Assembly (NCBI GenBank): GCA_013042035.1 | Contig: JABDQX010000454.1 | Coordinates: 1-5,170 of the forward strand | DNA length: 5,170 bases | Source: Gammaproteobacteria bacterium | Lineage (GTDB): Bacteria; Pseudomonadota; Gammaproteobacteria; HK1 | Reading direction: 5' to 3' | Shown: positions 1 through 5,170 of the stretch, in pieces | Layout: each line of letters starts with the position of its first letter | Position numbering within the stretch: the first letter of the stretch is position 1 | The notes under the pieces: model-generated | What the model was told of the DNA's origin: nothing | Database searches by the model: none | Seen by the model: only the letters and a program-made list of their open reading frames with translations | Made by a program: the position numbers and the translations under genes

Positions 1-1188
1 CCATTCCGCCAGGGTGATGAAGTCCGTCAGGCCTTCGCCGAATACCACCGCATCGATCTCTTCGCTGAACAACGTATAGGGCAGATAGCCGAGATAAAAG
101 CCTGGTAATGCGGCAAGCGCCGTGGCGTAGCCGAGTCCAAGCCGGGCGTAAGTGCGCACCTCACAACCGATCATGAATACCGCGCCGATGGCAAGGAGTG
201 GGCCACCCAGGATGTGACCCCAATAAAGGCCTTGTTCGCCAGCAGCATTCGGTACGCTGCCATAGCCGGTTATCCATCTGGCCATGATAAATAGGTTGAA
301 TATGACGATGGCCACCATAAAACCCTGTAATGGCAGCATCCCACGAAACATGGTGTAGGTGGAAAGGGGTACCCCGCCCTTTTGAAAATAATCAGGTTGG
401 GTAAAAACCGACTCCGGTGCCATCACAGCGCATTCGGTGCCGAAACCGCATTTCGCGATACCAAAACCCAGCAACAAGCCCGCACCCATCATCCAGGCCA
501 CATTTTCCCAACCGATATCGCTCACCGCCCCGGCGATCTCATGGGAAAACAGGGCAAAATAGACAGGAAGCAGGATAAACACGAGGAGAAAAAGAACAAG
601 AAGAACACGCAGCGGATCCCGCCATGGCTTGTAGTTGGGGTCGTATCCGGGGTGTGGATGATCCGGGTGATCGTGGTAGCGGCAGGCCACCGCCAAGGTC
701 TCCTGGTGACGGAAATAACCGCCGGTTTTTATCTTCATGGCAAACTGGAAGGCCATGAATGCGAAAGGGATGCCGGTCAGAAGCACTACCCAACTGGCAA
801 TGCTCATGGACGGCAGACCACCCATGAAGTGGTGGGTTGTGCATCCACCGGCTATGCGGGTGCCGAAGGAAAACAGAAAACCACCGACAAAGGCAAGTAG
901 AAGTATCGGCCACTGATAATGCACCCAGGCCCGCGATTCCCTCTCGGCCATCACCACCAGCCGGGCGCCCAGTAGCGCGCCGATGATGACCCAGTGAACC
1001 CCCGGCTCATAGAGACGCGCCACCCAGTCAATTCCAAATAAGTATTCCTCGCTCACCGCGTACATCTGGGCAAAACCAGTGGTCACCACGATGAACATGT
1101 CGTACTTATAGTAAAAAACAATCTCTGCGAGGCCTACGAACAAACCACCCAGCCAGAAGGGCCATTGCTGAATCCAAAGTTTTTTCAT
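1..1188 (-). CDS. YeeE/YedE-family sulfur transporter, 3' end outside window
   Basis: The frame is open for 396 codons from ATG 1188 to the window edge without a stop, so the C-terminus is missing. The product is a polytopic inner-membrane protein with many hydrophobic segments. Family hallmarks are the GGC turn at residues 114-116 (AGGCTTHHF), KCGFGTEC at 246-253 and GCEVR at 341-345. These resemble the Cys-containing motifs lining the pathway in YeeE/YedE (TsuA-like) thiosulfate transporters. The likely role is import of thiosulfate or another reduced sulfur species; YedE-type selenium-associated proteins are a less likely alternative. A hydrophilic loop at 169-190 is rich in His and Pro (CRYHDHPDHPHP), unusual for the family as I know it. 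No strong Shine-Dalgarno precedes the ATG, and a GTG codon sits directly before it, so the exact start is uncertain by one codon. The gene lies downstream of an exported rhodanese on the same strand, suggesting a shared sulfur role. Family assignment is firm; substrate is inferred. Confidence 0.85.
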   Translation of the reverse strand, partial: MKKLWIQQWPFWLGGLFVGLAEIVFYYKYDMFIVVTTGFAQMYAVSEEYLFGIDWVARLYEPGVHWVIIGALLGARLVVMAERESRAWVHYQWPILLLAFVGGFLFSFGTRIAGGCTTHHFMGGLPSMSIASWVVLLTGIPFAFMAFQFAMKIKTGGYFRHQETLAVACRYHDHPDHPHPGYDPNYKPWRDPLRVLLVLFLLVFILLPVYFALFSHEIAGAVSDIGWENVAWMMGAGLLLGFGIAKCGFGTECAVMAPESVFTQPDYFQKGGVPLSTYTMFRGMLPLQGFMVAIVIFNLFIMARWITGYGSVPNAAGEQGLYWGHILGGPLLAIGAVFMIGCEVRTYARLGLGYATALAALPGFYLGYLPYTLFSEEIDAVVFGEGLTDFITLAEW

Positions 1189-1205
1189 CACGATGATTTT
1201 GAACC

Positions 1206-1237
1206 GCAAAATTATAAGGCCCCGCTTTCGCAGGGCC
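1206..1237 (-). terminator. GNRA-loop hairpin with T-rich tail before the transporter gene
   Basis: Read on the minus strand, GGCCCTGC-GAAA-GCGGGGCC forms an 8-bp stem (one G-U pair) closed by a GAAA tetraloop at 1218-1237, followed by TTATAATTTT. This is a credible rho-independent terminator for the rhodanese transcript. Because it ends only 29 nt before the transporter ATG, it could instead be an attenuator or readthrough control point. The tail also contains a perfect TATAAT, so it may double as a -10 box; no good -35 is visible 16-18 bp upstream. Confidence 0.55.
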
Positions 1238-1284
1238 ATATTTGTTGTATCGTGTTTTTTGGCGAAAAATTTCCCGAACTTTCA

Positions 1285-1313
1285 GAACATATCAACCCGA
1301 CAGGAATATGTTC
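1285..1313. repeat. 8-bp inverted repeat, 13-nt spacer
   Basis: The arms GAACATAT (1285-1292) and ATATGTTC (1306-1313) are perfect reverse complements. There is no T-run on either side, so it does not look like a terminator. It could be a regulator binding site or an RNA hairpin in the spacer between the rhodanese and the transporter. The function is unknown. Confidence 0.5.
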
Positions 1314-1322
1314 ATAAAGAAC

Positions 1323-1356
1323 TTTTTTGCGGCCACACGGGATATAACGCAAAAAA
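1323..1356. repeat. 9-bp inverted repeat, TTTTTTGCG / CGCAAAAAA
   Basis: Perfect 9-bp arms at 1323-1331 and 1348-1356 flank a 16-nt loop. It starts 39 bp after the rhodanese stop codon. The runs lie on the outer side of the arms (T on the left, A on the right), so each run is inside the stem and neither strand gives a free 3' U-tract of the classical kind. It may be a weak transcript-end structure or an mRNA-stabilising hairpin. Confidence 0.5.
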
Positions 1357-1394
1357 TCAACGGGCTACGGAAGAGCGTCGCATACAAAAAGAAT

Positions 1395-2438
1395 TTATTG
1401 TTCCAAAGGACGCATAACTGATTGTCCGTCAATGGCCCATTCGAGCATGGAACCATCATGCAAACGCACGTTTTTGTTGCCAAGCCACTCGGACAGAATA
1501 AACCAACCCAAGCTTGCCATAACGCCCGTATTACAGGTAGTGACAGTGGGCGTATTGGTAAGATCCATGTCGGACAACGCCGCGACCTTCTCAATGTTTT
1601 CCTTGCTATATAGGGTTGCGGCAGGTCCCCTGTAATTTGCCATGAGGACTACGGGGAAGTTTTTCGCGCCGGGAATATGGCCTCTACCCTCTGGGAGCAC
1701 GTATTTCCGCATATAGGTCAGACCAAGATAGAGGTCTTTGCCACGCACATCCAGGAGTTGCGCATCACCCTCTCCCTTGGTCAGAGCAATGACATCATCC
1801 ATGGATGCCAGGATTTCTTTTCGTTCGGTAGCGGCGGTGAAATTGCCTTTCGAGGGTTTCGAGGCGCTACCATATTTTACCTTGTGTTTATCCAGTTTCC
1901 ATTGCACGGTACCACCATCCAGGATGGCCATATTATCGAAACCGAAATACTTCAGCGTCCAGTACAGACGAGCCGCAAAGGCAGCAGTCGATAATCCCTG
2001 GCCCTTGCTGGTAATCACAACGGTGCTGTCATTATCGACACCGGCACCCTGCATCAGTTTTTCGAAGGCCTCTTTTTGGGGCAAGATTACTTTGACCTTC
2101 TTGCCATTGGCGTGCTTGTAACTCCCGAGAATCTTTTTGAAACTGATGAGCACCGCACCCTCAATATGCCCATCCCCTCGCACTGGCGCCTTTGCTTTCT
2201 TTCCGCCAGGCCCGCAAGGATTAACCGGGCCACCCGCGCCTCTCGATCGCTTCTCGAAACTTTTCACATCCTTGCGTACATCAAGCAACACGACATTATC
2301 CAGATTTTCCGCTAACCAGGCTGTATCCACGACAGGCCCCGGAAGTGTGGCGGCCGAGACCAGGGTTCCACTGGCTAACCATGCCAACCCTAAAAATGCC
2401 ATTAACCATGGCGCTTTGTGTGTATGCAGATTTTTCAT
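1395..2438 (-). CDS. Exported two-domain rhodanese (sulfurtransferase)
   Basis: This encodes a 347-residue tandem-rhodanese sulfurtransferase of the TST/MST architecture, which moves sulfane sulfur from a donor such as thiosulfate to an acceptor. The ATG at 2438 is chosen because AAGG lies 9 nt upstream and it directly begins a Sec signal peptide: basic MKNLHTHK, hydrophobic core, then VSA-A near residue 29. Domain 1 (about 35-190) carries DVRKD and GHIEGA, but its active loop reads TSKGQG with Ser at the Cys position, so it is probably structural. Domain 2 (about 210-341) has LLDVRG, GHIPGA and the catalytic loop CNTGVMA with Cys302. A Gly/Pro/Lys-rich insertion at about 66-88, including Cys75, separates DVR from GHI in domain 1. 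The protein should act in the periplasm, next to the downstream YeeE-like transporter. The family is certain; sulfur donor and acceptor cannot be read from the sequence. Confidence 0.92.
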   Translation of the reverse strand: MKNLHTHKAPWLMAFLGLAWLASGTLVSAATLPGPVVDTAWLAENLDNVVLLDVRKDVKSFEKRSRGAGGPVNPCGPGGKKAKAPVRGDGHIEGAVLISFKKILGSYKHANGKKVKVILPQKEAFEKLMQGAGVDNDSTVVITSKGQGLSTAAFAARLYWTLKYFGFDNMAILDGGTVQWKLDKHKVKYGSASKPSKGNFTAATERKEILASMDDVIALTKGEGDAQLLDVRGKDLYLGLTYMRKYVLPEGRGHIPGAKNFPVVLMANYRGPAATLYSKENIEKVAALSDMDLTNTPTVTTCNTGVMASLGWFILSEWLGNKNVRLHDGSMLEWAIDGQSVMRPLEQ

Positions 2439-2542
2439 TGATGAATACCTTGGCAAATAAGTACAGATAATGTTACCGACGTGAACCTTGTGCAAAGTGA
2501 CAAGATTTCACTATTCTGTCATATTTGGCACAAACATGAAAT

Positions 2543-2570
2543 ATTCTAAACCAGATAGTTAACGATCTGA
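2543..2570 (-). promoter_or_regulatory. Candidate rhodanese promoter (-10 TAGAAT, poor -35)
   Basis: On the minus strand TAGAAT (positions 2548-2543) matches five of six sigma70 -10 bases, about 105 bp before the rhodanese ATG. The hexamer 17 bp upstream (ATCAGA) is a poor -35 match, so activation by a bound regulator would fit. Weaker alternatives closer to the gene exist, for example TTGCAC, 17 bp, CATTAT. This is a guess from consensus only. Confidence 0.3.
2552..2569. promoter_or_regulatory. 18-bp dyad CAGATaGTTAACgATCTG, operator candidate
   Basis: Sixteen of eighteen positions are symmetric: CAGAT, one mismatched base, GTTAAC, one mismatched base, ATCTG. The centre lies about 120 bp upstream of the rhodanese start and within the -35/-10 spacer of the candidate promoter. 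Such a compact even dyad is typical of a homodimeric transcription factor site. The regulator is not in the window. Confidence 0.45.
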
Positions 2571-2641
2571 TATACGACCAAAATGACAGTTTTCGGAGCT
2601 TTTAACGCGGGCATTTACCAGCTTCTGGTTTTAACAGCGCC

Positions 2642-2673
2642 AAATAAAAAAGGGCAACCACAAGGATTGCCCC
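2642..2673 (-). terminator. Rho-independent terminator of the epimerase-carboxyltransferase unit
   Basis: On the minus strand GGGCAA and TTGCCC pair around CC-TTGT-GG with one bulged T (2652-2672), and TTTTTTATTT follows immediately. This classical terminator lies about 80 nt after the carboxyltransferase stop codon and points the right way to end that transcript before the rhodanese region. Confidence 0.82.
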
Positions 2674-2702
2674 GACAAACAGGCGAGAAAGGAGCTGCCA
2701 TA

Positions 2703-2741
2703 AAAAAGCAAGAGCCTTGGCTACAGCAGCACTTGCTTTTT
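2703..2741. terminator. Second hairpin just after the carboxyltransferase stop
   Basis: Ten-bp arms AAAAAGCAAG (2703-2712) and CTTGCTTTTT (2732-2741) are perfectly complementary, and a small AGCC-TT-GGCT stem lies in the loop. It begins 10 nt past the stop codon. Both strands end the stem in a T-run, so it could act as an upstream or bidirectional terminator, though the GC content of the stem is low. The stronger terminator is 30 nt further on. Confidence 0.5.
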
Positions 2742-2751
2742 ATATTGCTTT

Positions 2752-4305
2752 TTACAATGGAATGGTTCCATGTTTCTTCGCCGGACGAAGTTCTCGTTTG
2801 GTCAGTGTCTTTCGCAGAGAAAGAGACAGAACAGCACGAGTCTCCGCCGGTTCGATAACATCGGTGATATATCCTCGCGATGCCGCCAGATAGGGAGAAG
2901 CAAACTCGGCACGGTAGTCGGCAACAAGCTCTGCTCGTTTTGCCATCTTATCTTCGGCCGCCTTGATCTCTTTGTTGTAAAGGATGTTGACGGCACCTTC
3001 GGCCCCCATGACCGCGATCTCGGCAGTGGGCCAGGCATAAACCATATCGGCACCCAGGTGCTCGCTGCACATGGCGATATAGGCGCCGCCATAGGCCTTG
3101 CGCAGAATCATCGTGATTTTGGGGACAGTGGCAGCGGAATAGGCGTAGAGCAATTTCGCGCCGTGACGAATGATGCCGCCGCGCTCCTGTTCGATACCGG
3201 GCAGGAAACCGGGCACATCCACAAACGTCACCAGCGGGATATTGAACACATTACAGAAACGGATGAAACGCGCGCCCTTATCGGAGGCATCGATATCCAG
3301 CGCACCGGCTTTTTCCATGGGCTGGTTGGCCAGTATTCCCACCACGATGCCATCTATCCGGGCGAAACACACAATAAGGTTGCGAGCGAATCCTGCGTGG
3401 ATCTCCAGGATCTCTCCACCGTCCACCACCCGCGAGATGACCTCACGTACATCCAGCGGCTCGGACGGGTCTTCCGGGATGATCATGTTCATGGTGTCGT
3501 CTTTGGACAGGGAGATATCGGCGGTTAGCCGGTGAGGAGGGTCTTCGGTGTTGTTCGCGGGCAGATAGGACAGCAGCTTCTGAACGATCTGTATCGCATG
3601 TTGATCGTTCTCGGCCACGAAATGGGCATTACCGCTTACCGTCGCATGCACGGCTGCCCCGCCGACCTGATCCATGCTGCAATCCTGACCCGTGACGGCC
3701 TTGATGACCTGGGGGCCGGTGATGAACATGTGTGCGTTTTTCTTGCTCATGATGATGAAATCCATGAGCGCGGGCGAATATGAAGCGCCACCCGCACAAG
3801 GCCCCAGGATCACCGCGATCTGCGGCACCACACCGGAGGCGAGCACGTTCTGATAAAACACATCGCCATAACCGGAAAGGGCATCCACGGCCTCCTGAAT
3901 GCGGGCGCCGCCCGAATCCTTGAAAGTGACCACCGGGCATCCGGTTTTCAAGGCGAACTTCAACACACTGACCATCTTGTTGGCGTGCATTTTCCCGAGC
4001 GTACCCGCGCCTACGGTAAAGTCCTGGGCAAACGCCGCAACCGGTATGCCACCTACGTAACCCGTTCCCGCCACGATACCGTCGGCCGGAAAATCCTTTT
4101 TAGCCATTCCAAAGGCCGTGGCGCTATGCCGTATGTGTGCGCCAAACTCCTGAAAGGTATCCTCCTGGAAAAGCGTCAACAAACGTTCTCTGGCTGTCAA
4201 CAATCCTTTTTCATGCCGTTTTTTAATCTTATCTTCCCCGCCAGCGGCATAGATTTTTTCGCGGCGTTCTTGCAACTCATCAAGCAGTTTCGCAGGTAGC
4301 GTCAT
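2752..4305 (-). CDS. Biotin-dependent acyl-CoA carboxyltransferase subunit (PccB/MmdA family)
   Basis: This 517-residue protein has the usual length for PccB or MmdA. It transfers carboxyl between carboxybiotin and an acyl-CoA, most likely linking propionyl-CoA and methylmalonyl-CoA. Two crotonase-fold halves are visible: DSGGARIQE at 130-138 and GPCAGGASYSPAL at 168-180 in the N half; DVPGFLPG, GIIRHGAKLLYAY (363-389) and RKAYGGAYIAM (402-412) in the C half. The tail RPAKKHGTIPL is a family signature. ATG 4305 is preferred over GTG 4314 because GAGG lies 8 nt before it. Residue 410 is Ile, the position that is Asp in S. coelicolor PccB, so substrate range may differ from strict propionyl-CoA carboxylases; MmdA decarboxylase subunits, as I recall them, also read GGAYIAM here. 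No biotin carboxylase, biotin carrier or membrane decarboxylase subunit is in the window, so carboxylase and sodium-pump decarboxylase roles cannot be separated. It follows an epimerase gene, supporting methylmalonyl-CoA metabolism. Confidence 0.93.
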   Translation of the reverse strand: MTLPAKLLDELQERREKIYAAGGEDKIKKRHEKGLLTARERLLTLFQEDTFQEFGAHIRHSATAFGMAKKDFPADGIVAGTGYVGGIPVAAFAQDFTVGAGTLGKMHANKMVSVLKFALKTGCPVVTFKDSGGARIQEAVDALSGYGDVFYQNVLASGVVPQIAVILGPCAGGASYSPALMDFIIMSKKNAHMFITGPQVIKAVTGQDCSMDQVGGAAVHATVSGNAHFVAENDQHAIQIVQKLLSYLPANNTEDPPHRLTADISLSKDDTMNMIIPEDPSEPLDVREVISRVVDGGEILEIHAGFARNLIVCFARIDGIVVGILANQPMEKAGALDIDASDKGARFIRFCNVFNIPLVTFVDVPGFLPGIEQERGGIIRHGAKLLYAYSAATVPKITMILRKAYGGAYIAMCSEHLGADMVYAWPTAEIAVMGAEGAVNILYNKEIKAAEDKMAKRAELVADYRAEFASPYLAASRGYITDVIEPAETRAVLSLSLRKTLTKRELRPAKKHGTIPL

Positions 4306-4342
4306 AACCCCCACCTCATCCTGGGATGTTTATCGAATTGAT

Positions 4343-4460
4343 CCCTCGGGGTAGATTGCTCCGAGGGCCGGGATATTTTGCGTAGCAAAATTATATAGCT
4401 TCGCCTTTTCGGGGCGAAATTCGGAAATTTGTTTTCCGAGAATTCCGATGTGGCTGGAAT
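4343..4460. repeat. Array of five tandem inverted repeats between epimerase and carboxyltransferase
   Basis: The intercistronic spacer is packed with short perfect stems: CCCTCGG/CCGAGGG (4343-4367), ATTTTGC/GCAAAAT with a 3-nt loop (4375-4391), TTCGCC/GGCGAA (4400-4418), TCGGAAA/TTTCCGA (4421-4439) and ATTCC/GGAAT (4442-4460). They abut one another with gaps of 2 to 8 bases. The last begins right after the epimerase stop codon in the transcript. They could slow decay, tune the ratio of the two proteins, or partly terminate transcription. A TATAAT on the minus strand (4395-4390) lies among them without a good -35. I see no peptide-coding frame worth calling here. Confidence 0.6.
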
Positions 4461-4937
4461 CTATCCGGATAACCCGGCATAAGCATCAATGACTTCCTGT
4501 GGTGCCTGAACCAATTCGATCAATACGCCTTCTCCACTTATGGGAAATTCATCATTGCCTTTGGGATGTAGAAATGTAATATCGAATCCTGCCGCTCCCT
4601 TACGAATTCCACCAGGCGCAAAACGTACGCCATTGGCCGTCAACCATTCTACGGCGGTAGGTAAATCGTCAATCCACAAACCGATGTGATTGAGCGGTGT
4701 TTTATGGACCTGGGGTTTCTTCTCCGGGTCCACGGGCTGCATCAGGTCTACTTCGACTTTCAGCGCGCCGGCACCCATGGCGGCGATGTCTTCGTCTACG
4801 TTCTCCCGTTCGCTCTTGAAGTTACCGGTGATCGTCAATCCCAGAGAATCGATCCAGAGTTTTTTCATTTTCTCTTTATCGGGTCCCCCGATGGCAATCT
4901 GTTGTATGCCAAGCACTTTGAAAGGTCTGTCGCTCAC
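4461..4937 (-). CDS. mce: Methylmalonyl-CoA epimerase-like VOC protein
   Basis: This is a 158-residue vicinal-oxygen-chelate protein with two beta-alpha-beta-beta-beta modules (about 8-70 and 80-145), the usual size for methylmalonyl-CoA epimerase, which interconverts (S)- and (R)-methylmalonyl-CoA. The start is GTG 4937, supported by a strong AGGAGG six bases upstream; no ATG fits. Matches to the family are NHIGLWIDD with His84, FLHPKG at 122-127 and [10 protein letters not shown] with Glu141. The positions equivalent to the other two metal ligands of the Propionibacterium enzyme (His12 and Gln65) read Gln13 and Asp64, so metal binding may differ. A short insertion (NDEFPISGE) follows FLHPKG. 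The gene is first in a unit with a PccB/MmdA carboxyltransferase, which strongly supports the epimerase call. A related VOC enzyme with another substrate remains possible. Confidence 0.8.
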   Translation of the reverse strand: MSDRPFKVLGIQQIAIGGPDKEKMKKLWIDSLGLTITGNFKSERENVDEDIAAMGAGALKVEVDLMQPVDPEKKPQVHKTPLNHIGLWIDDLPTAVEWLTANGVRFAPGGIRKGAAGFDITFLHPKGNDEFPISGEGVLIELVQAPQEVIDAYAGLSG

Positions 4938-4981
4938 GACACTCCTCCTGCCCTAGTTATCATTGTAGTTGGTTATTTTCG

Positions 4982-5003
4982 TAGGAAAATCCTAGAATAT
5001 CCT
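4982..5003. promoter_or_regulatory. Operator-like palindrome and tandem decamers by the epimerase promoter
   Basis: TAGGA-AAA-TCCTA (4982-4994) is a perfect 5-bp inverted repeat. Overlapping it, GGAAAATCCT and AGAATATCCT (4984-5003) are tandem decamers matching at eight of ten positions, one helical turn apart. They lie just downstream of the predicted -10 box, where a repressor would block initiation. No regulator is identified. Confidence 0.35.
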
Positions 5004-5004
5004 C

Positions 5005-5033
5005 AGTATGCCATGGGCAATTCAGGTTGTGAA
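5005..5033 (-). promoter_or_regulatory. Candidate sigma70 promoter for the epimerase-carboxyltransferase unit
   Basis: On the minus strand TTCACA (5033-5028, five of six matches) is followed by a 17-bp spacer and CATACT (5010-5005, four of six matches). Transcription would start near 4998, giving a leader of about 60 nt before the GTG start at 4937. This is the best-spaced promoter I find upstream of the gene. Confidence 0.45.
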
Positions 5034-5061
5034 GAGAAAAAAGAGCTATGTGTCAGCCTAA

Positions 5062-5170
5062 GAGGGTGTCTGAAAATTCCGGGTCGTCGCGAGGCGGTAG
5101 CCCGATTGGGGTCCCGCAAGGCGCGGAAGGTGATAAATCGGGGAGTGTAGCGAGCTACATGACGCGATTT
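5062..5170. repeat. Left part of a palindromic, MITE-like repeat cut by the window edge
   Basis: The stretch opens with GAGGGTGTCTGAAAA, which resembles the ends of insertion sequences, and runs into a GC-rich block unlike the AT-rich sequence before it. Near the right edge AAATCG (5135-5140) and CGATTT (5165-5170) and TGTAGC/GCTACA (5146-5159) are symmetric around the same centre, 5152/5153, so a long palindrome continues outside. If the symmetry holds, the whole element would be about 180 bp. No transposase frame is present. It could be a non-autonomous mobile element or a REP-like repeat. Confidence 0.55.

Larger units (their letters stand above)
2439..2751. other. 313-bp intergenic region between rhodanese and carboxyltransferase
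   Basis: I see no credible gene here on either strand. The left two thirds is AT-rich and serves as the upstream region of the rhodanese, with a possible promoter and an 18-bp dyad. The right third carries two hairpins belonging to the 3' end of the carboxyltransferase transcript. The two blocks are therefore probably separate transcription units. These elements are listed individually. Confidence 0.7.

Noticed and set aside
382..900. 172-codon plus-strand open frame
   Set aside because: It lies opposite the transporter gene, which is open for 396 codons with clear family motifs. Its own translation is low-complexity, polar and unlike any family I know.
539..913. 124-codon minus-strand frame inside the transporter gene
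   Set aside because: It is an out-of-frame shadow of the YeeE/YedE coding sequence, without its own motifs.
1193..1417. 74-codon plus-strand frame in the rhodanese-transporter spacer
   Set aside because: It has no ribosome binding site that I can see, spans the hairpins of the spacer and overlaps the rhodanese 3' end. The product resembles no known protein.
2439..2495. Upstream ATG extending the rhodanese by 19 residues
   Set aside because: The extension would place a polar stretch before the signal peptide. The internal ATG at 2438 has a Shine-Dalgarno and begins a normal signal sequence.
2526..2540. Sigma54-like TGGCAC-N5-TGAA on the plus strand
   Set aside because: The second box does not match TTGC, and it points toward the 3' end of the carboxyltransferase with no plus-strand gene to drive.
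2770..3528. 252-codon plus-strand frame
   Set aside because: It is antisense to the carboxyltransferase, whose motifs are fully conserved. The frame is a by-product of codon bias on the coding strand.
4306..4314. GTG start three codons upstream for the carboxyltransferase
   Set aside because: Its ribosome binding site would be too close, whereas ATG 4305 has GAGG at good spacing. The difference is only three residues, so it is not excluded.
4686..5150. 154-codon plus-strand frame at the right end
   Set aside because: It is antisense to the epimerase and then runs through its promoter region and the palindromic repeat, so it is not a credible gene.

Overview
All four protein-coding genes in this window lie on the minus strand and fall into two functional blocks. 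The sequence looks bacterial and proteobacterial in style: Shine-Dalgarno starts, GTG and ATG start codons, a Sec-type signal peptide and rho-independent terminators. A YeeE/YedE sulfur transporter next to an exported rhodanese, plus propionyl/methylmalonyl-CoA genes, would suit a sulfur-metabolising (perhaps gammaproteobacterial) host. That is inference from gene content, and I cannot name a genus.

The promoter-proximal block at the right (4937 down to 2752) holds a methylmalonyl-CoA epimerase-like VOC protein followed by an acyl-CoA carboxylase/decarboxylase carboxyltransferase subunit (PccB/MmdA family). A plausible sigma70 promoter (5005-5033) with an operator-like repeat precedes the block, and a clear rho-independent terminator (2642-2673) ends it. 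Together the two proteins would act at the propionyl-CoA / (S)-methylmalonyl-CoA / (R)-methylmalonyl-CoA node. The biotin carboxylase, biotin carrier and mutase partners are not in the window. The 155-bp gap between the two genes contains five inverted repeats laid almost end to end.

The second block (2438 down to 1) holds an exported two-domain rhodanese, then a polytopic YeeE/YedE-family membrane protein whose 3' end lies outside the window. They would handle thiosulfate or sulfane sulfur in the periplasm and carry it across the inner membrane. The 206-bp spacer between them has two long inverted repeats and a GNRA-loop hairpin with a T-rich tail 29 nt before the transporter start. That hairpin is either the rhodanese terminator or an attenuator for the transporter. 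The region upstream of the rhodanese carries an 18-bp near-perfect dyad, an operator candidate.

The extreme right edge (5062-5170) is the left half of a long imperfect palindrome beginning with an insertion-sequence-like end. It is probably a miniature mobile or repetitive element cut by the window boundary. I see no tRNA, rRNA, CRISPR array, transposase gene or known defence system. The most interesting material is the transporter-rhodanese pairing and the dense non-coding structure between genes.
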